64,000 nt of DNA from Gelatoporia subvermispora B (Eukaryota > Basidiomycota > Agaricomycetes > Polyporales > Gelatoporiaceae). The notes below the pieces were generated by a model, which worked only from the letters and a program-made list of their open reading frames with translations, made no database searches and was not told where the DNA came from. This document shows positions 48,451-59,611 of the stretch, in pieces (position 1 is the first letter of the stretch; every line of letters starts with the position of its first letter). The stretch covers positions 843,430 through 907,429 of the forward strand of contig KB445805.1 in NCBI GenBank assembly GCA_000320605.2, written 5' to 3'. The position numbers and the translations under genes are program-made.

Positions 48451-50167
48451 CCCTTGACAATTCCTAAGGTAGGATAAAAGGCCATCCACACTTCAAAAGT
48501 CGGACAGTCTTTCAATCAGGCTAATATTTAGCAACAAAAAATGGTCCTAGACAGGTCGCGGTCCGGACGAAAGATGCTGGAGATGTTCCCTAATATATCT
48601 CAGTCCGGATAAATGCTGTTAAAAGTCGCTCGATGTGGGGCATTGAGATCCCGTGATCTACCTTAGACGCTGCCGAACACAACTTATTTGGCTAATTATG
48701 GGCCCAATTTTGCGAAAATACCTCCTCAGGGTTGCGTTCTGAGACCAATATGAGAACTAGTCTACTTGGAGGATTATCAAGGGTCGTCCCGTCAGTCACC
48801 TCGCGAGCAACACGCCGTATCTGCACCTAGCACGCATGTATCACCATTCCAATCTCGTCTGTGTCTCATCGATCGCCGTCTTTCCGTGATCTTCGCCTCT
48901 GATTTGGTCCTGACTCAATGGGGCGCTGTCCAACCGCATCTCAGGCGACCGACGTCAACGTGACCCGGGTGACGACAACGACGAAAAAAGCCTTGTAAAC
49001 TCATATCAAAGAGTGTCTCACACGACGGGCAATGGCCGGTAATTCCACCCCAGAACAGGCCCGTACAAGGCCCTAAAATGGTTTCCCGTTCACAAGAATG
49101 TTCTGAACCTGAAAGATTAAAGAGGTATTTACCATAGATAGCGTACTTCATGCCAAATGTCCCTCCGCTTTGGCCAGGATCGATGCCAGATAGGCAGTAT
49201 TTGACACATATTTATCCAAATATGGATGGAGAATACATTACATTTTCAGGTCCGGAACAGTCTCGTGAACAGGAAACCATTCCAGGTACTTTCACAAGCC
49301 TGTTCCGGGGAGGGATTATCGGCCATTACCCGTCGTGTCATGTGCTCAAGATTAACTGGAAAGCTCTCTTGGCTGTGTCCTTACGTTGTTCGAAGTACAA
49401 ATGACGGGAACAGCGCCCTTGTAACCCCGAATGGCTACAAGTACCTTCTGATCGTCCTTGATAACTGTCGAATCCGGGTGGTACTGGGTTTGAAAAGCTT
49501 CTGATGTCTGCCATCCTGTATAGCGAGTCGTATATTCTTGTCCTGGGTTCGGAAGCACAGGGTAAATGGTGGTTTGCAGCTAAGTGCTGTCCCCGTGCTC
49601 GTTCATAATTCCCACTTGTCGACCAAGCTAGGACGGCATTGCACGGCCTTCGAAGTTCTTCAGCTCAATACCATCAGGACTGGTTACCGCATTCCAATAT
49701 ATTTGATTATCTCATAGGCGGCGAAGCCGGATCGTCTGCTGGCTGGAATCTGGATCGATGAAGCGCCCTAACCTCACAATTGGGCTTGTCTGAAGCGATA
49801 CGCACTGACAGTGCACGTACGCCTCCTGTCATGCCTGCTAACGCTTCTCATCCGTTATCGATGCCATATATACGGCACGATGGCTGATGCACAATGCCAG
49901 TAGCTTTCCCCGGGCCTTGGTTGGGGATCATCGACACTATACGCGCAAGCGCAAAGTAGTCATCCCAATACTGAAACTTCATATTTGTCTATTATAATGG
50001 TGGACGCGGATGAATTAGAAGAATCCATTATACCCGTCGTCTCAGTGACCATGGGTGTGCGCCTTATGTTCATCTATACTGATTTGTATGCCGCTAATTG
50101 GAGTACCCACAACATGCTGCTCAACTCGTACTGGGGCTGACCATCGATACGGTGGATGGGAAGACGT
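48451..50167. other. Accessory intergenic region with a foldback element
   Basis: Apart from the 49018-49340 foldback element, only short frames are present and none shows a domain. The plus-strand piece just right of the element (about 49350-49560) is moderately open but short. Confidence 0.35.
49018..49340. mobile_element. Foldback / MITE-like element with 97-base inverted arms
   Basis: The left arm 49018-49114 and right arm 49244-49340 are imperfect inverted complements over their full 97 bases (I estimate about 80% identity), with a 129-base spacer. The outer ends are TCACACGACGGG and its near-complement CCCGTCGTGTCA. There is no transposase frame. Terminal inverted repeats this long around a short non-coding centre fit a non-autonomous DNA element, or alternatively a hairpin RNA source. 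Target-site duplications were not evident. Confidence 0.55.
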
Positions 50168-50365
50168 CTATAGCTCACGGGCCGTCTTGCCACCTCCAAG
50201 CCGAGCGCGCGGCAAGCTCCGAAGAACGAATCTGGAGTTTAGCTTGTGCTTTCTTCGGTCAACCTTGTCAAATCCCTCCTTGATCCTATATTCGTTGATA
50301 ATGATGAAAAACATGGCTTTGTTCTTTATCGCCACTCCCTCAAGGTCGAACAAGAATGAGGGCAT
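50168..50365 (-). pseudogene. Relic resembling the companion gene downstream of gene C
   Basis: A minus-strand frame reads FDKVDRRKHKLNSRFVLRSL, similar to VDKDDRIRYKASSKFVIRRL in the frame at 58821-59405. It occupies the same place relative to gene B as that frame does to gene C, downstream on the same strand. The frame is short and lacks the rest of the companion protein. Confidence 0.4.
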
Positions 50366-50580
50366 ATATACTTGCCGTCGCTGTTGACCGATAAGCGACC
50401 TGTTCGATAGCGTCTCTATTTGGATGCAAGATGGTACGTGCAGTCACTCATGTTCGACCCTCCAAGTGTACTGATATGATTGACTATATCTACATGTTAC
50501 GCATTTACACAGCCGCGATATATATAGCTTCGGTAAAACGGTCTGCCTTGAAAAAGACCGCCAATGCTCGCCGAGCACAC

Positions 50581-52458
50581 TCAGCGAGATTTATACACGC
50601 AGCGGTCGCCGAGCCTGATACATCTCCTGAGGATCATTCACGTCAGTCCCGGGGTCAAATTAGAGAAGATCTATACACGCTCAAACAGGTGCACCAGGTC
50701 GCCATGGATCGCATTGCTGCATACACCTCAGTCTAAGAGCTGGGGTAGTAGACACTCACTCGCATTTACTCATTCTCCCATCGACTGACACCCGGTTGTT
50801 GCACTTCGCTCTCCGTCGGCGACATGGTTCACAGGCTCGAGTAGATTTGTTGACGGGGTTGGCTCCACTTGGTACGCACTCTATACGCCTCTTCGCGCAA
50901 CGCCTGTGACAAAGAACAGATCAACGTCAACGACCAACTCAGGGACAATGGATTCAACGGCGTGATTGACTCAGGTAGAGTGCCATTATACTCACGTGCA
51001 CGTTCCGGACACATGGATATCGCATCTGTAATGACGCTTGTGACAGGGAATACACGCTGGCCGTACTGTGACCTCGCCTGCTTCTCGGGGCAGCCACCGG
51101 CCGTCTGCTACAGTACGACTTGACTGAAGATTATTCAATATGACAGGTGCAGACTCTGGTCCAGTGTAACTCGTGGACGATGTTGTGTCAACGGTAGAGC
51201 AGGCATCCCAGTCAGGGACTGCTGTAGGTGCGTCTTCCTCGTGATGCGTGGAATGACCGCAGAGTGCCTCAGAGTCGCATGGCGTAGAGGCTGGACATTT
51301 GGTCAGCTCTCCATGTACACATCCAACATTATATGAGGCCTTACCAGCTCCTGTGCCCTTGATGCCCTGCTTCTGATTCGCGTCGCATTGTGCATGTTCT
51401 GTCTCGAAGGGACTCCCTGACAGAGACTCGTCGGGTGTCGTATCAGCGCCCCATAGTAGCAAGTATCCGTTGGATTCTTGAGTGTCGCGGAATGTTCTCT
51501 CTGCAACATTGTCGGTACTATGGAAGCCGAAATTTGCTATGTGTACCTCAGTACAGCCGTTCAGTAAGCGGACTCAACGTGCCCCACCTGACAGTATAGG
51601 ATAGGGATCCATCAAACTCAATCCATGCCCCCGGAGCTCGGTAAAGTCGAGGAACGAAATTGGCAATGAAGGTAGCTGTCCTGCGTCATTCTATCGCTTG
51701 ATCAATCAGCACTCTACAGAACAAAATGCAAACGAAGCTGACCATTCGTGAGAGGGCATGGTACACTTGCCAGTCTTGCGCGTATGGTGCATTTTCGAAT
51801 GTATGATGGTCTGTAAACATGCATCATGAGTATAGAACCAGCATTTTGCGTAAGGAAAGTCATCATACTGTCGTAACCCATATGTGAGGATGTTGAATAG
51901 TCGTGACTACTCTCGCCCATTGGAGCCATTGTGCCAGACCCTCCGCTTGCGATCGCAAAATGCGATGTATTGCCGTCATGGGTGGGGTTCTTGCTGGACA
52001 TGGTGTAATCGTAATAAACATCACCCACATGACCGAGCTGGTACGAGGAATAATTGATCTCCAAATTCGATGATGTTCCATAAGACGTGTCGGAGACTAC
52101 AGGGAATGGTGCAGAGGCGCCGTACAGCGGCGGCGGGCTCAGTGAGGCCTAGAAGAAATGCAGCATAAGCCAAGACTCGCTGAAAATGATCATAAGTGAA
52201 CACCTCAGTAACAGCCCTGTTACTGGCACTTTGAGTTGTATTACCGGGGGCGGCGTCCATCTGTAGCGTTCTGGATAGCGTCGGTATGTTTTCATCCGTG
52301 ACGGTACCATGAATCGTGTTACAGGTCGGAGACCGCGATCCACCGAAATTGTAGACGTCAAGCTCAGGCAGCGTGGGGCCATACGTTTGTTGTCCGTGTG
52401 CCGTATACATACGTATGAAGGCTGGGCCTGCGTATGGGAGATAGTGCGACGAGTCCAT
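50581..52458 (-). CDS. Gene B: C-terminal tandem Zn2Cys6 protein
   Basis: Eight exons (high to low): 52458-52204, 52148-51869, 51810-51767, 51690-51588, 51476-51345, 51290-50996, 50903-50760 and 50626-50581. All are GT-AG and in phase, giving 432 residues. Cluster 1 (Cys351-379) is C-x2-C-x6-C-x7-C-x2-C-x6-C. Cluster 2 (Cys394-427) is C-x2-C-x6-C-x12-C-x2-C-x6-C. The protein ends five residues after the last Cys. The N-terminal 340 residues are Ser/Thr/Gly/Tyr-rich and probably disordered. A 44-base mini-exon with TFENAPYAQDW matches similar exons of gene C (TFKNVPNARDW) and of A1/A2 (ENYPY). The last four full exon sizes shared with gene C (103, 144 and 46 bases, plus the cluster-1 exon) show common origin. 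DNA binding is inferred from the family. Confidence 0.82.
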
Positions 52459-53501
52459 CCTGCAATTGCGATGGGATGGAGGGTTGGTTGTGGTTCAGTG
52501 GAATGGTTCGGTAGGTGTGGCTTCGTCGTACTTATGAGATGCGTCCAGCGCTCAACATTCAACATCGGGGTGGCCCACCTCCAAAACAGTCGAAATCTAA
52601 ACACCACCTTTCGGATCTAAACCATTTGAACTCCTCCGAGCCACCAGCCACATTGAGTGTTCATTGTCCTCATTGCGAGCGCCGAGGACTGGCGATATAT
52701 ATTTCCCTCCTCCTTTGTCAGACTTCTTGGTCTCTAAATTGTTTGACACTATCCACTGCGATGATGCGAAGTTTGAGTCGCGCCTGTTGTTGTCTGAAGA
52801 GCGGACACACTCTCCGGGACGAGCACGGGCCACATGCCGATGCCGAGAGTAAGGCCAATGGGGACAATCAGCGAATTCGCAACGATTCTATGATGCGCGG
52901 ACGCAGAGGGGGTCTAGATGCCGCTTGAAACACTGTATATACGATCTAATGACGTTCTTTCGTCTTGCGAGGCCAAGCAATGCAAACAGCATCCACAACA
53001 ACTCTTTGCAGCAACGACGCGCCGCGTAATGCAGCTCAACATGCATATGGGCTCATGGGTCGTAGTCTCGTGATCAGACTATCGGCACGTCGGCATAGCA
53101 CTGCCAGTCGAGCCTTGAGCCTGAGCCTGAGGGCGAGATGCCTTCCACTTGAACCAGTTCGATGAGTCACCGAATTTCACTACTCCAGCGTTCTCTGGCT
53201 GCATGCAGACTCTCAGTCCTAATAGCAGATATCGCATCTACATGCATGAAATCGATAAACCTTGTAGATCTCAGCAAGAGTGTCACATGCTGACTCGGAG
53301 GACTATTCGGTCAATTCCCTTGACTGCGTCATATTCCCGTGTTATCCGCAGCAGCCATGTCCGGGATGCCATCCAGAAGGGGTATCTGTGTCCGCACTAT
53401 CTACTCTGATCAGTGTGGAAGCTAGGTCGTACATCGTCAGGGCATTCCAGTGCACACCCATTCTGCAGACATCGTCTCGCGTCCGGACTAAATAGTTGAT
53501 C
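52459..53501. other. Intergenic, divergent promoters of gene B and the dioxygenase
   Basis: About 1 kb between starts facing opposite ways. Short frames only; nothing recognised. Confidence 0.4.
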
Positions 53502-54980
53502 ATGGCCGCCATCGAAATAGCATCTCTGCCTCTGCCCCCCTCGGCAGATGCCTCCAAGTTTTTTGACTTTGGACGCGAACTCAGGAACGTGAACCCTGGC
53601 GCACTCACGGCCGAACAGTTCAAAGAGATTGAGCAGCTTCTGTACAAGGTGAAGCACCGCGTCGCTCTATACATGGTTCGTGTTGCTCACGCTAGTGTGA
53701 TTGAGCATAGCACAGCGTCTTGCTTTTCCGGGATGTCAACCTTACCCCAGAGCAGCAGTACGCTCTCGTAAAGGTATGTTCCCCGATCATCCAAGATGAA
53801 TAGCCATGCGATGACCTCGGGGCCAGGCGTTTGACCCTACCTCCGAGAGCTACGGGCACGGGAACTTCAAGACAGAAAGCATCAAGAAATCAATCCTGCA
53901 TCCTCATCTCAGGACTATTCCACGCCAGCCACAGGTGCAACTCATTGGCCATGGCGTGGTGTACAATCATGAGGGCCTCGCGGAGGCAGAGCTACAACAC
54001 CCGTCGCACAAGACCTTCCACAAAACACGCGTGTCGGAGGAGGACGACGCAAAGGGTGTGACGCGGTTCTACCGCTGGCACATCGACGCAGCGCTGTATG
54101 ACCTTGCCCCGCCCAAAGTAACGGCCCTATATGGAATTTCTGTACCGCAGAGCCCAAAGCAGGTGTGTAGGTACGACGACGGGACTGGCGATGAACTCGA
54201 GGTCCCGCTCGGCACGACCGCGTTCGTTTCTGGAAAGATGATGTTTGAGATCCTTCCACCTGAGCTGAAGAGCCTTGCGGTACGGAGTAAGGTCAAGTAT
54301 GCGCCGCACCCGTACGTGTGGATGGCTACTGCGGGTGCAAAGTCAAACGGTCTTGGGATTGAAACGGATGGTCTTGAGCCGTCTTTGGATGAGCTTCCGT
54401 CTTGGGAAGAATCGAAGATTCAAATTCTGCCTGTTGTAAGTCCTATGCCCCCTGCTATGCTCAAAACTGTGTATGCAAAGTTCTCCTCGTGTAGCTCTGG
54501 AAGAACCCTGTCACGGGATGTTTGCATTTCATAGTGCACCCCTGTGGCGTGGTGGAGCTGCTGGTGGACCCACTACCAGACGGCGTAAAGCGCAATGACG
54601 CTCTATATCCCGACGGGGCGCACATCACAGACCTTCAGACAGTGCGGGATTTGTTGTACAAGATGCAGAGGCCTGCGATCGCCCCCAACGTGAGTTGCTA
54701 TGTCGTCTCCCGTCCAAACCCAATTTTAGTGATCTGTGCCTTCGCAGCTGGTGTACCCCCATGATTGGTCAGTGCTCCTTTAGTATGTATGTTCTCGTTC
54801 CTTGCGCTGAGTTGATGCAGGCAAGAGAAGGACCTCATCCTCTTCCATAATCGCGGTGTGATGCACTCCGTAGTGGGTACATTCAAGCCGGACCAAGTGC
54901 GTGTGTTCCATCAGTGCAATCTTGCCGCTTCGGACATGCCAGTCGGACCCGATGTGGTGGATGTCAAGAACTGGGCATGA
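53502..54980 (+). CDS. Alpha-ketoglutarate-dependent xanthine dioxygenase, XanA/Xan1 type
   Basis: The enzyme oxidises xanthine to uric acid with alpha-ketoglutarate, O2 and Fe(II), the fungal alternative to xanthine dehydrogenase in purine breakdown. Exons 53502-53675, 53711-53773, 53827-54435, 54495-54689, 54748-54767 and 54821-54980 give 406 residues. The TauD-family iron site is seen as His164-x-Asp166 in WHIDAA and a distal His369 in RGVMHSVVG. The Arg for the alpha-ketoglutarate carboxylate is probably in VRVFHQCNLAAS. PPKVTALYGI, YDDGTGDEL and YAPHPYVWM match what I recall of the XanA family. Start choice: the ATG at 53502 gives a normal cytosolic N-terminus with no signal peptide. The first intron (35 bases) is short. 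The other introns are 53, 59, 58 and 53 bases. Confidence 0.85.
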
Positions 54981-55469
54981 TCATTAGTCGTAAGAACGGG
55001 CCGTAAGAATGGGAGATGGTGTAGGATACAGTACTAGAGCAATTGCCCGTGTCGATGCAAGTCTTGGACGGACTGCACGACATAATCAGTACTGTTACTC
55101 AGGCATTAGATCTGTTACAACTGGCAGTAAATCGCATATTGTTGTCCTGCTACGTTCGAAATTACCAAGATGACATGGTAGACCTGTTCTACTCGGACGG
55201 AACAAGCGTTGAAAGTGAACAGCCCTGCGACCGGCTTCGATACGTTCTCGACTCGCAACTGACTCGTTGCGCTCAGCTCGTCTCTTCCTAAGGGCCCTTC
55301 GCTTGTTCGAAGTGGTTTCAGGTAGCTTCGTGTCCGTGATGGCAGTTAGTCCCGTCTCTCGGAACGCTCTCCGGTGGGCGCGCAAGTCGACATTGGTCCG
55401 AACGATTCATCAAGCAACATTAGAGGGTCTTGAACTACTTGGGAGTATCCCGATCGAATTTTCTGAGGA
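54981..55469. other. Intergenic between the dioxygenase and the duplicated block
   Basis: There are no supported genes in these roughly 490 bases. The conserved A2 promoter block begins near 55470. Confidence 0.4.
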
Positions 55470-56036
55470 AATTTGGGGTACATAATCCTCTTCTGGTGTA
55501 AATCTCTTGCCCAGCCGTTTATCCAACCGTACGAAGTCGACCGTCAAAGTGTCGGGCGGTGCATCGTTGTCTTCTTGGGAGTGATTGCTGAGCGACAAGG
55601 AACATCTGACCAATGTGCCGCTCGCGTGGCATTAGCGGTCGAGGTACAAACTGCTGGATCTGCGATCCGTGCGACGGCGGGCATCTGAGGCGCGGTATCC
55701 GGTCAAAATTGCGCGTGCTCACCGCCTGATTACCGACGCGTCTGATGCAATTCCGTATAACCCGGTACAGCGAGCACGCGAAGAGGGTGCGCTGTACGCG
55801 CCGCGAGATGATATCCCGATTTGTACTCAGGGCGGGGACCGAGGCTTCAAGATGTCTTCACCGCCTGGACGTGCTCGGATAGCAATATTGTTGAGGCCCG
55901 TTGCCGAGCATTATTAATACGGCACCACCGCGCTGAATGTGGACAAGACACATCTTCGCCTTCTGCGCCGCTCGCCCCCCGCAAGGCATCGTATCACTCT
56001 CCTCAGTTTTGCGCAATCATTTGAGTCCCTGCCAGG
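55470..56036 (+). promoter_or_regulatory. Conserved 5' region of gene A2
   Basis: This is the counterpart of 8079-8650. Long identical runs persist although coding exons have diverged more in places. It includes the shared ATTATTAATACG element near 55910 and a conserved GAATGTGGACAAGACACATC just after it. A conserved 82-codon frame without ATG overlaps it in both copies, but the base changes fall mostly at first and second positions, so it is unlikely to be translated. Confidence 0.6.
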
Positions 56037-58272
56037 ATGTCCTTCGACTTCGAGCTCCCGCGTGTTCCTCTAGCGCAGCACATCCCACCGAACGCCGAGG
56101 GAAATGAAAATCTTTTTGAAATGTATACGACACTGGGCATCCCTCTAGCTCTGGACGGGCAATTTGAACTATCAATGGATTTCACACGGGTCAGTGTCGC
56201 GTTTATTCACAGCGTGGCTGAACTTACATGCAATTCACAGACCTACAACACGGCCTTGGATCACGGCTCCCCACTACACCAGCTCGGTATCAAGCAGGTG
56301 TCCACACCTCAATCAGAGACATTACCGGAGGTGGCCTGGTTCGGTGAGGCGAGTACTATTGATTGAAAGTGCCGTCCTACATTTGCTTACACACCTGGCA
56401 GCACGTCGACAGCGGGGTTCAACCAGGATTCCACGGAGACGGATCGGGCGAGCAGCAGTCGCTGCTCCCCACGGTCCTGTTTCCTTCCTTCGGACCGATA
56501 GGGAGCCCCCTTGCATTCGGCGCCGCGACGGAGGGCATCAGGGGTACGCCGACGACCCCACAAGGCCAGTATGCAGTCCTGCCCGATCCCCAATACGACG
56601 CCTACCAGGCCTACGGCGCACCTCCCCCGCCTCCCGCCCCCGCCTCTATCCTGAACGCTGAGCCCGTAGCGCCTAGCATTGAATACTACGGCGGAGCGAT
56701 CCTCGCTTACGACACCGAGGACTCGTTCTCGGGCTCGAGCGGCATTGCTCCATTCATGATCGACATGGGTACTGCTAGCTTCGTCAACATTGCAGCAGCC
56801 CAGTTTGGTGTGCCCGATCGTTGAGAGTGCTGCGCCAGATCTGACATGCTATTCTCTTACAGATCAACATCCATTTGAAAATTACCCATATGAGAGACTT
56901 GGACAGTTGTCCCAGCCCGCATACATGGTGAGTTTCGAACGAACGCTGACCTGTAGATACTACGAACTGATGCTGGTTCTAGGAGCGTTCGTACCCAGGG
57001 CAAGTCACCATGTCCAGCTATCAGCAGCCCGTGCACGTCCAGCAGGACCCCACATTCGAGTACCCGCAGTACCCGCAGTGTGCCTACAGTGACCAGCCAC
57101 TGTACGCTGAACCATGGATGGTGAGTTGCAACGGTTCCTCGTCGTGTCCTGCAACTCAGATACATCGTAGGACATGCCACGACAGGATCCAAGCGCACCA
57201 AATGGTTACGTTCATCCACCTGTCCAGCCTGGATACGAGCACATGATGCAGTACTCGTCAGCCCCTGCAGGTACGTCGCTATTGGCTTCATTGCGCGGAG
57301 CGATGTGTTGAGCCATGCAACAGACTTCTACCCATCGTACTCCCCTCAAGTCGCGGTACCGCCCCTGATGCCCACAACTAGGGCGAACATTGTGACCGTC
57401 GATCAACAGACTGTCCAACTGACAGCTGCAGCGATGGGGAGCGTCCGCAAGAGACGTGGTGACGCCGAGGGAGATACGGAAGCGCAGCCGGAGATCAAAA
57501 GTGCAAGGCATAAGCAACCAGCCCGAGTGCAGGCAACAAAACAGGCGCCTAGCGCCGAAGCAAGTGAGTGTCGCCGCAAGTTGTTTGCATTCATGAGTGT
57601 CAACCAGTGCTTCCAGTAACCCTAGCGACTGGCGAATATTCGGCGAGCCCGACGATCAGCGACAGCGTGTCAAGTATGTTGGGACTGTCGACTGGCACCG
57701 ACGTGTCCTGTATTAGTTCGTCAGTCACGCCTAGCGACGAAGTGGGGTCCACTGGTGTCGGGGTCCTGCACCCACACGAGCCAGTCCCAGGTCCGAGTCT
57801 CATCGACATTGTCAAGGCACGCATGGGACTTAGGTTCCCTGCATGTGCCCACTGCCATGCAAGCAAGAAGAAGTGCGATAAGCCTTCGGCGTCAGGATCG
57901 TGCACGTGAGTATACAGTTCATCCATGGACATCATCATGCTCACCAGATACAATACAGGACATGCTTGTTAGCTGGCGTGCTATGTGTAGTGCGCGACGA
58001 GTGCAAAGGCAAGCTCGTGCACTGCAGGAGCAAGCTGTCTTGTACGGGATGCCGCGAGGCGCAGGTAAAATGCTCCCCTGTCATCGTCAAGGGAAAGCGC
58101 ATCGCATGCCAGTGAGGTCTACCTTTCCATCGGAACCAGCCTCTGGACTGACGAATGCGACCTCACCAGGAATTGTAAAGATAGAGGCCGTGAGTGCAAG
58201 TATGTAGAGGAACGAGCGAAGCCTGGCTGCGGACGGAGGAAGAGGGCGAGCAAAAAGACGATAGGGTCTTGA
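56037..58272 (+). CDS. Gene A2: C-terminal tandem Zn2Cys6 protein, paralogue of A1
   Basis: Ten exons: 56037-56189, 56241-56348, 56402-56807, 56863-56927, 56983-57120, 57171-57270, 57324-57563, 57617-57905, 57959-58111 and 58170-58272. All phases agree, giving 584 residues. Cluster 1 has Cys480, 483, 490, 499, 502 and 509; cluster 2 has Cys528, 531, 538, 550, 553 and 560. Two extra Cys (515, 522) lie between the clusters. A basic tail (CGRRKRASKK) closes the protein. Residues 1-470 are Pro/Gln/Tyr/Ser-rich, as in many activator regions. Intron 2 (56349-56401) starts with GC, not GT, where A1 has GT; the nearby GT in GGTGAG would shift frame. Both clusters being intact argues for function. A nuclear DNA- or protein-binding role is inferred. 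Confidence 0.85.
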
Positions 58273-58820
58273 GAGGTTTGCAGAATTGTTTGAGAATATG
58301 ATGTACATGACGTTGGTGGTTGGACCCCTTCTGAATGTACATACCGAGCGCCATCGAACGTCTGCGAATCCGTAATAATCCTTCGCAGATGAACGAGCCG
58401 AAAGTAGACCATCCCGCATTGCTCCGATGATCAGCACAGATTCTTGCCAGGAAGAGTGCGCAGGTAGACTTTAGCTACGGAACAAGATGTTGCACCAAAA
58501 TATGCGATGAGTATTCAATCGGGACGGCGTCTGTTCGCACCGACATGTGTCCCGACGTTGGCCGGGTTTTCCACAGCATCGAGGGGAATGACATGGGATG
58601 TAAGTCAAGAGACGACGAGGGAATGAGTGTGAGCGGCATGCGCTGGCAAATTGGGCGTGCAAGAAGAAATCTCTGGTCGGATATCTCCGGGCACTCGGGA
58701 ACTTCCCAATAAGGCAGCATGGTAACCTATGTCGGACAGACGGTGAAGCTGCTTATAGTATTTTGTGAAACGGGCGTAATTATCAGAGCCAACGGCGATA
58801 GAGAAAATATTGACCTCACG
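58273..58820. other. 3' region of A2 and intergenic
   Basis: To about 58710 this is the conserved downstream part of the duplication. No gene is seen. Confidence 0.4.
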
Positions 58821-59405
58821 TTATTCTGTGTGGATTTCATGGAAATCACTTTTTGGCTCCATACACCATCCCAGACAAGGGATTTGCCAAGTTGAGACAA
58901 GTCGAGAGACGTTGAAGAGAAGCAGATGAGTCAGGTCGGAACACGGTCCGAATTCGTCGGATGTCAGAATGTGTGAAGCAGAAATAAGGTAATATGATTC
59001 CTCAGAGGAGGCCTCAGAGTAAAGGGTTGCTACTACGGTGTGCACTGGGCCGAAGCGCCCCAAACGCCACCGGTCGTACCAAGCAGACATGTGCAGGACT
59101 ACATGCGTGCCCCCAATCTTGCACAATAGATATAGAGTTGTAATGTCCTCCCTGTTCAGCACCCCATGATGGCCAACGGGCTGTCCGTCCGACACTGTCA
59201 GCGCATGAACCAGGATGTGCGACAAGCGCCGAATTACAAATTTGGAGCTTGCCTTGTACCTGATTCGGTCATCCTTGTCAACCTCGCCCTTCTTGTTTTC
59301 ATGGACTACAATACGTTGGATGATTTCCTGATGGTTCATCACTAGGTTCAGCTCGAACGAGCTGTACTGCTCACTGCGACATAGCCCATCCGACCGCGCC
59401 CTCAT
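58821..59405 (-). CDS. Companion gene downstream of gene C, unknown (194 residues)
   Basis: ATG at 59405, stop at 58821, single open frame. The first 70 residues are charged and helical (HQEIIQRIVVHENKKGEVDK, then RYKASSKFVIRRL). The rest is hydrophobic with Trp, His and Cys. No known domain is recognised. Remnants of the charged part occur downstream of gene B (50168-50365) and perhaps gene D (near 9000), always on the same strand as the zinc-cluster gene, which suggests that the two were duplicated together. It may contain unrecognised introns or be a 3' extension of the C transcript. Confidence 0.45.
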   Translation of the reverse strand: MRARSDGLCRSEQYSSFELNLVMNHQEIIQRIVVHENKKGEVDKDDRIRYKASSKFVIRRLSHILVHALTVSDGQPVGHHGVLNREDITTLYLLCKIGGTHVVLHMSAWYDRWRLGRFGPVHTVVATLYSEASSEESYYLISASHILTSDEFGPCSDLTHLLLFNVSRLVSTWQIPCLGWCMEPKSDFHEIHTE

Positions 59406-59611
59406 GTTGGCAGACGAAATCAACGGTACGCTCACCTGGCATCCCCACCCTCACAACAAACTCTTTGACGTACCAGTTTTCATGCATTAGTAATGGCAAA
59501 TTGTACATACTATTTCATGGAGCATTGGTCTGGCTAAAGCAAAGCGCCGACATTTCTATTCGTGGGTGACTCATACGCCCTCCAACCTTGTCGAACACTA
59601 ATGAGATGTCT

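Larger units (their letters stand above)
55470..58710 (+). repeat. Right arm of the inverted duplication (partner 5380-8650)
   Basis: This carries the A2 promoter, gene A2 and about 440 bases downstream, all collinear with the reverse strand of 5380-8650. Divergence is greatest in exon 3 (Pro/Gln-rich) and least in the promoter and cluster exons. No terminal repeats or target-site duplications were seen, so a segmental event is more likely than transposition. Confidence 0.85.

Noticed and set aside
50992..51462. Stand-alone 156-codon gene
   Set aside because: It is the fifth and sixth exons of gene B with the intron between them read through.
51811..51838. 28-base intron in gene B
   Set aside because: A better GTATGA donor at 51868 gives a normal 58-base intron in the same phase.
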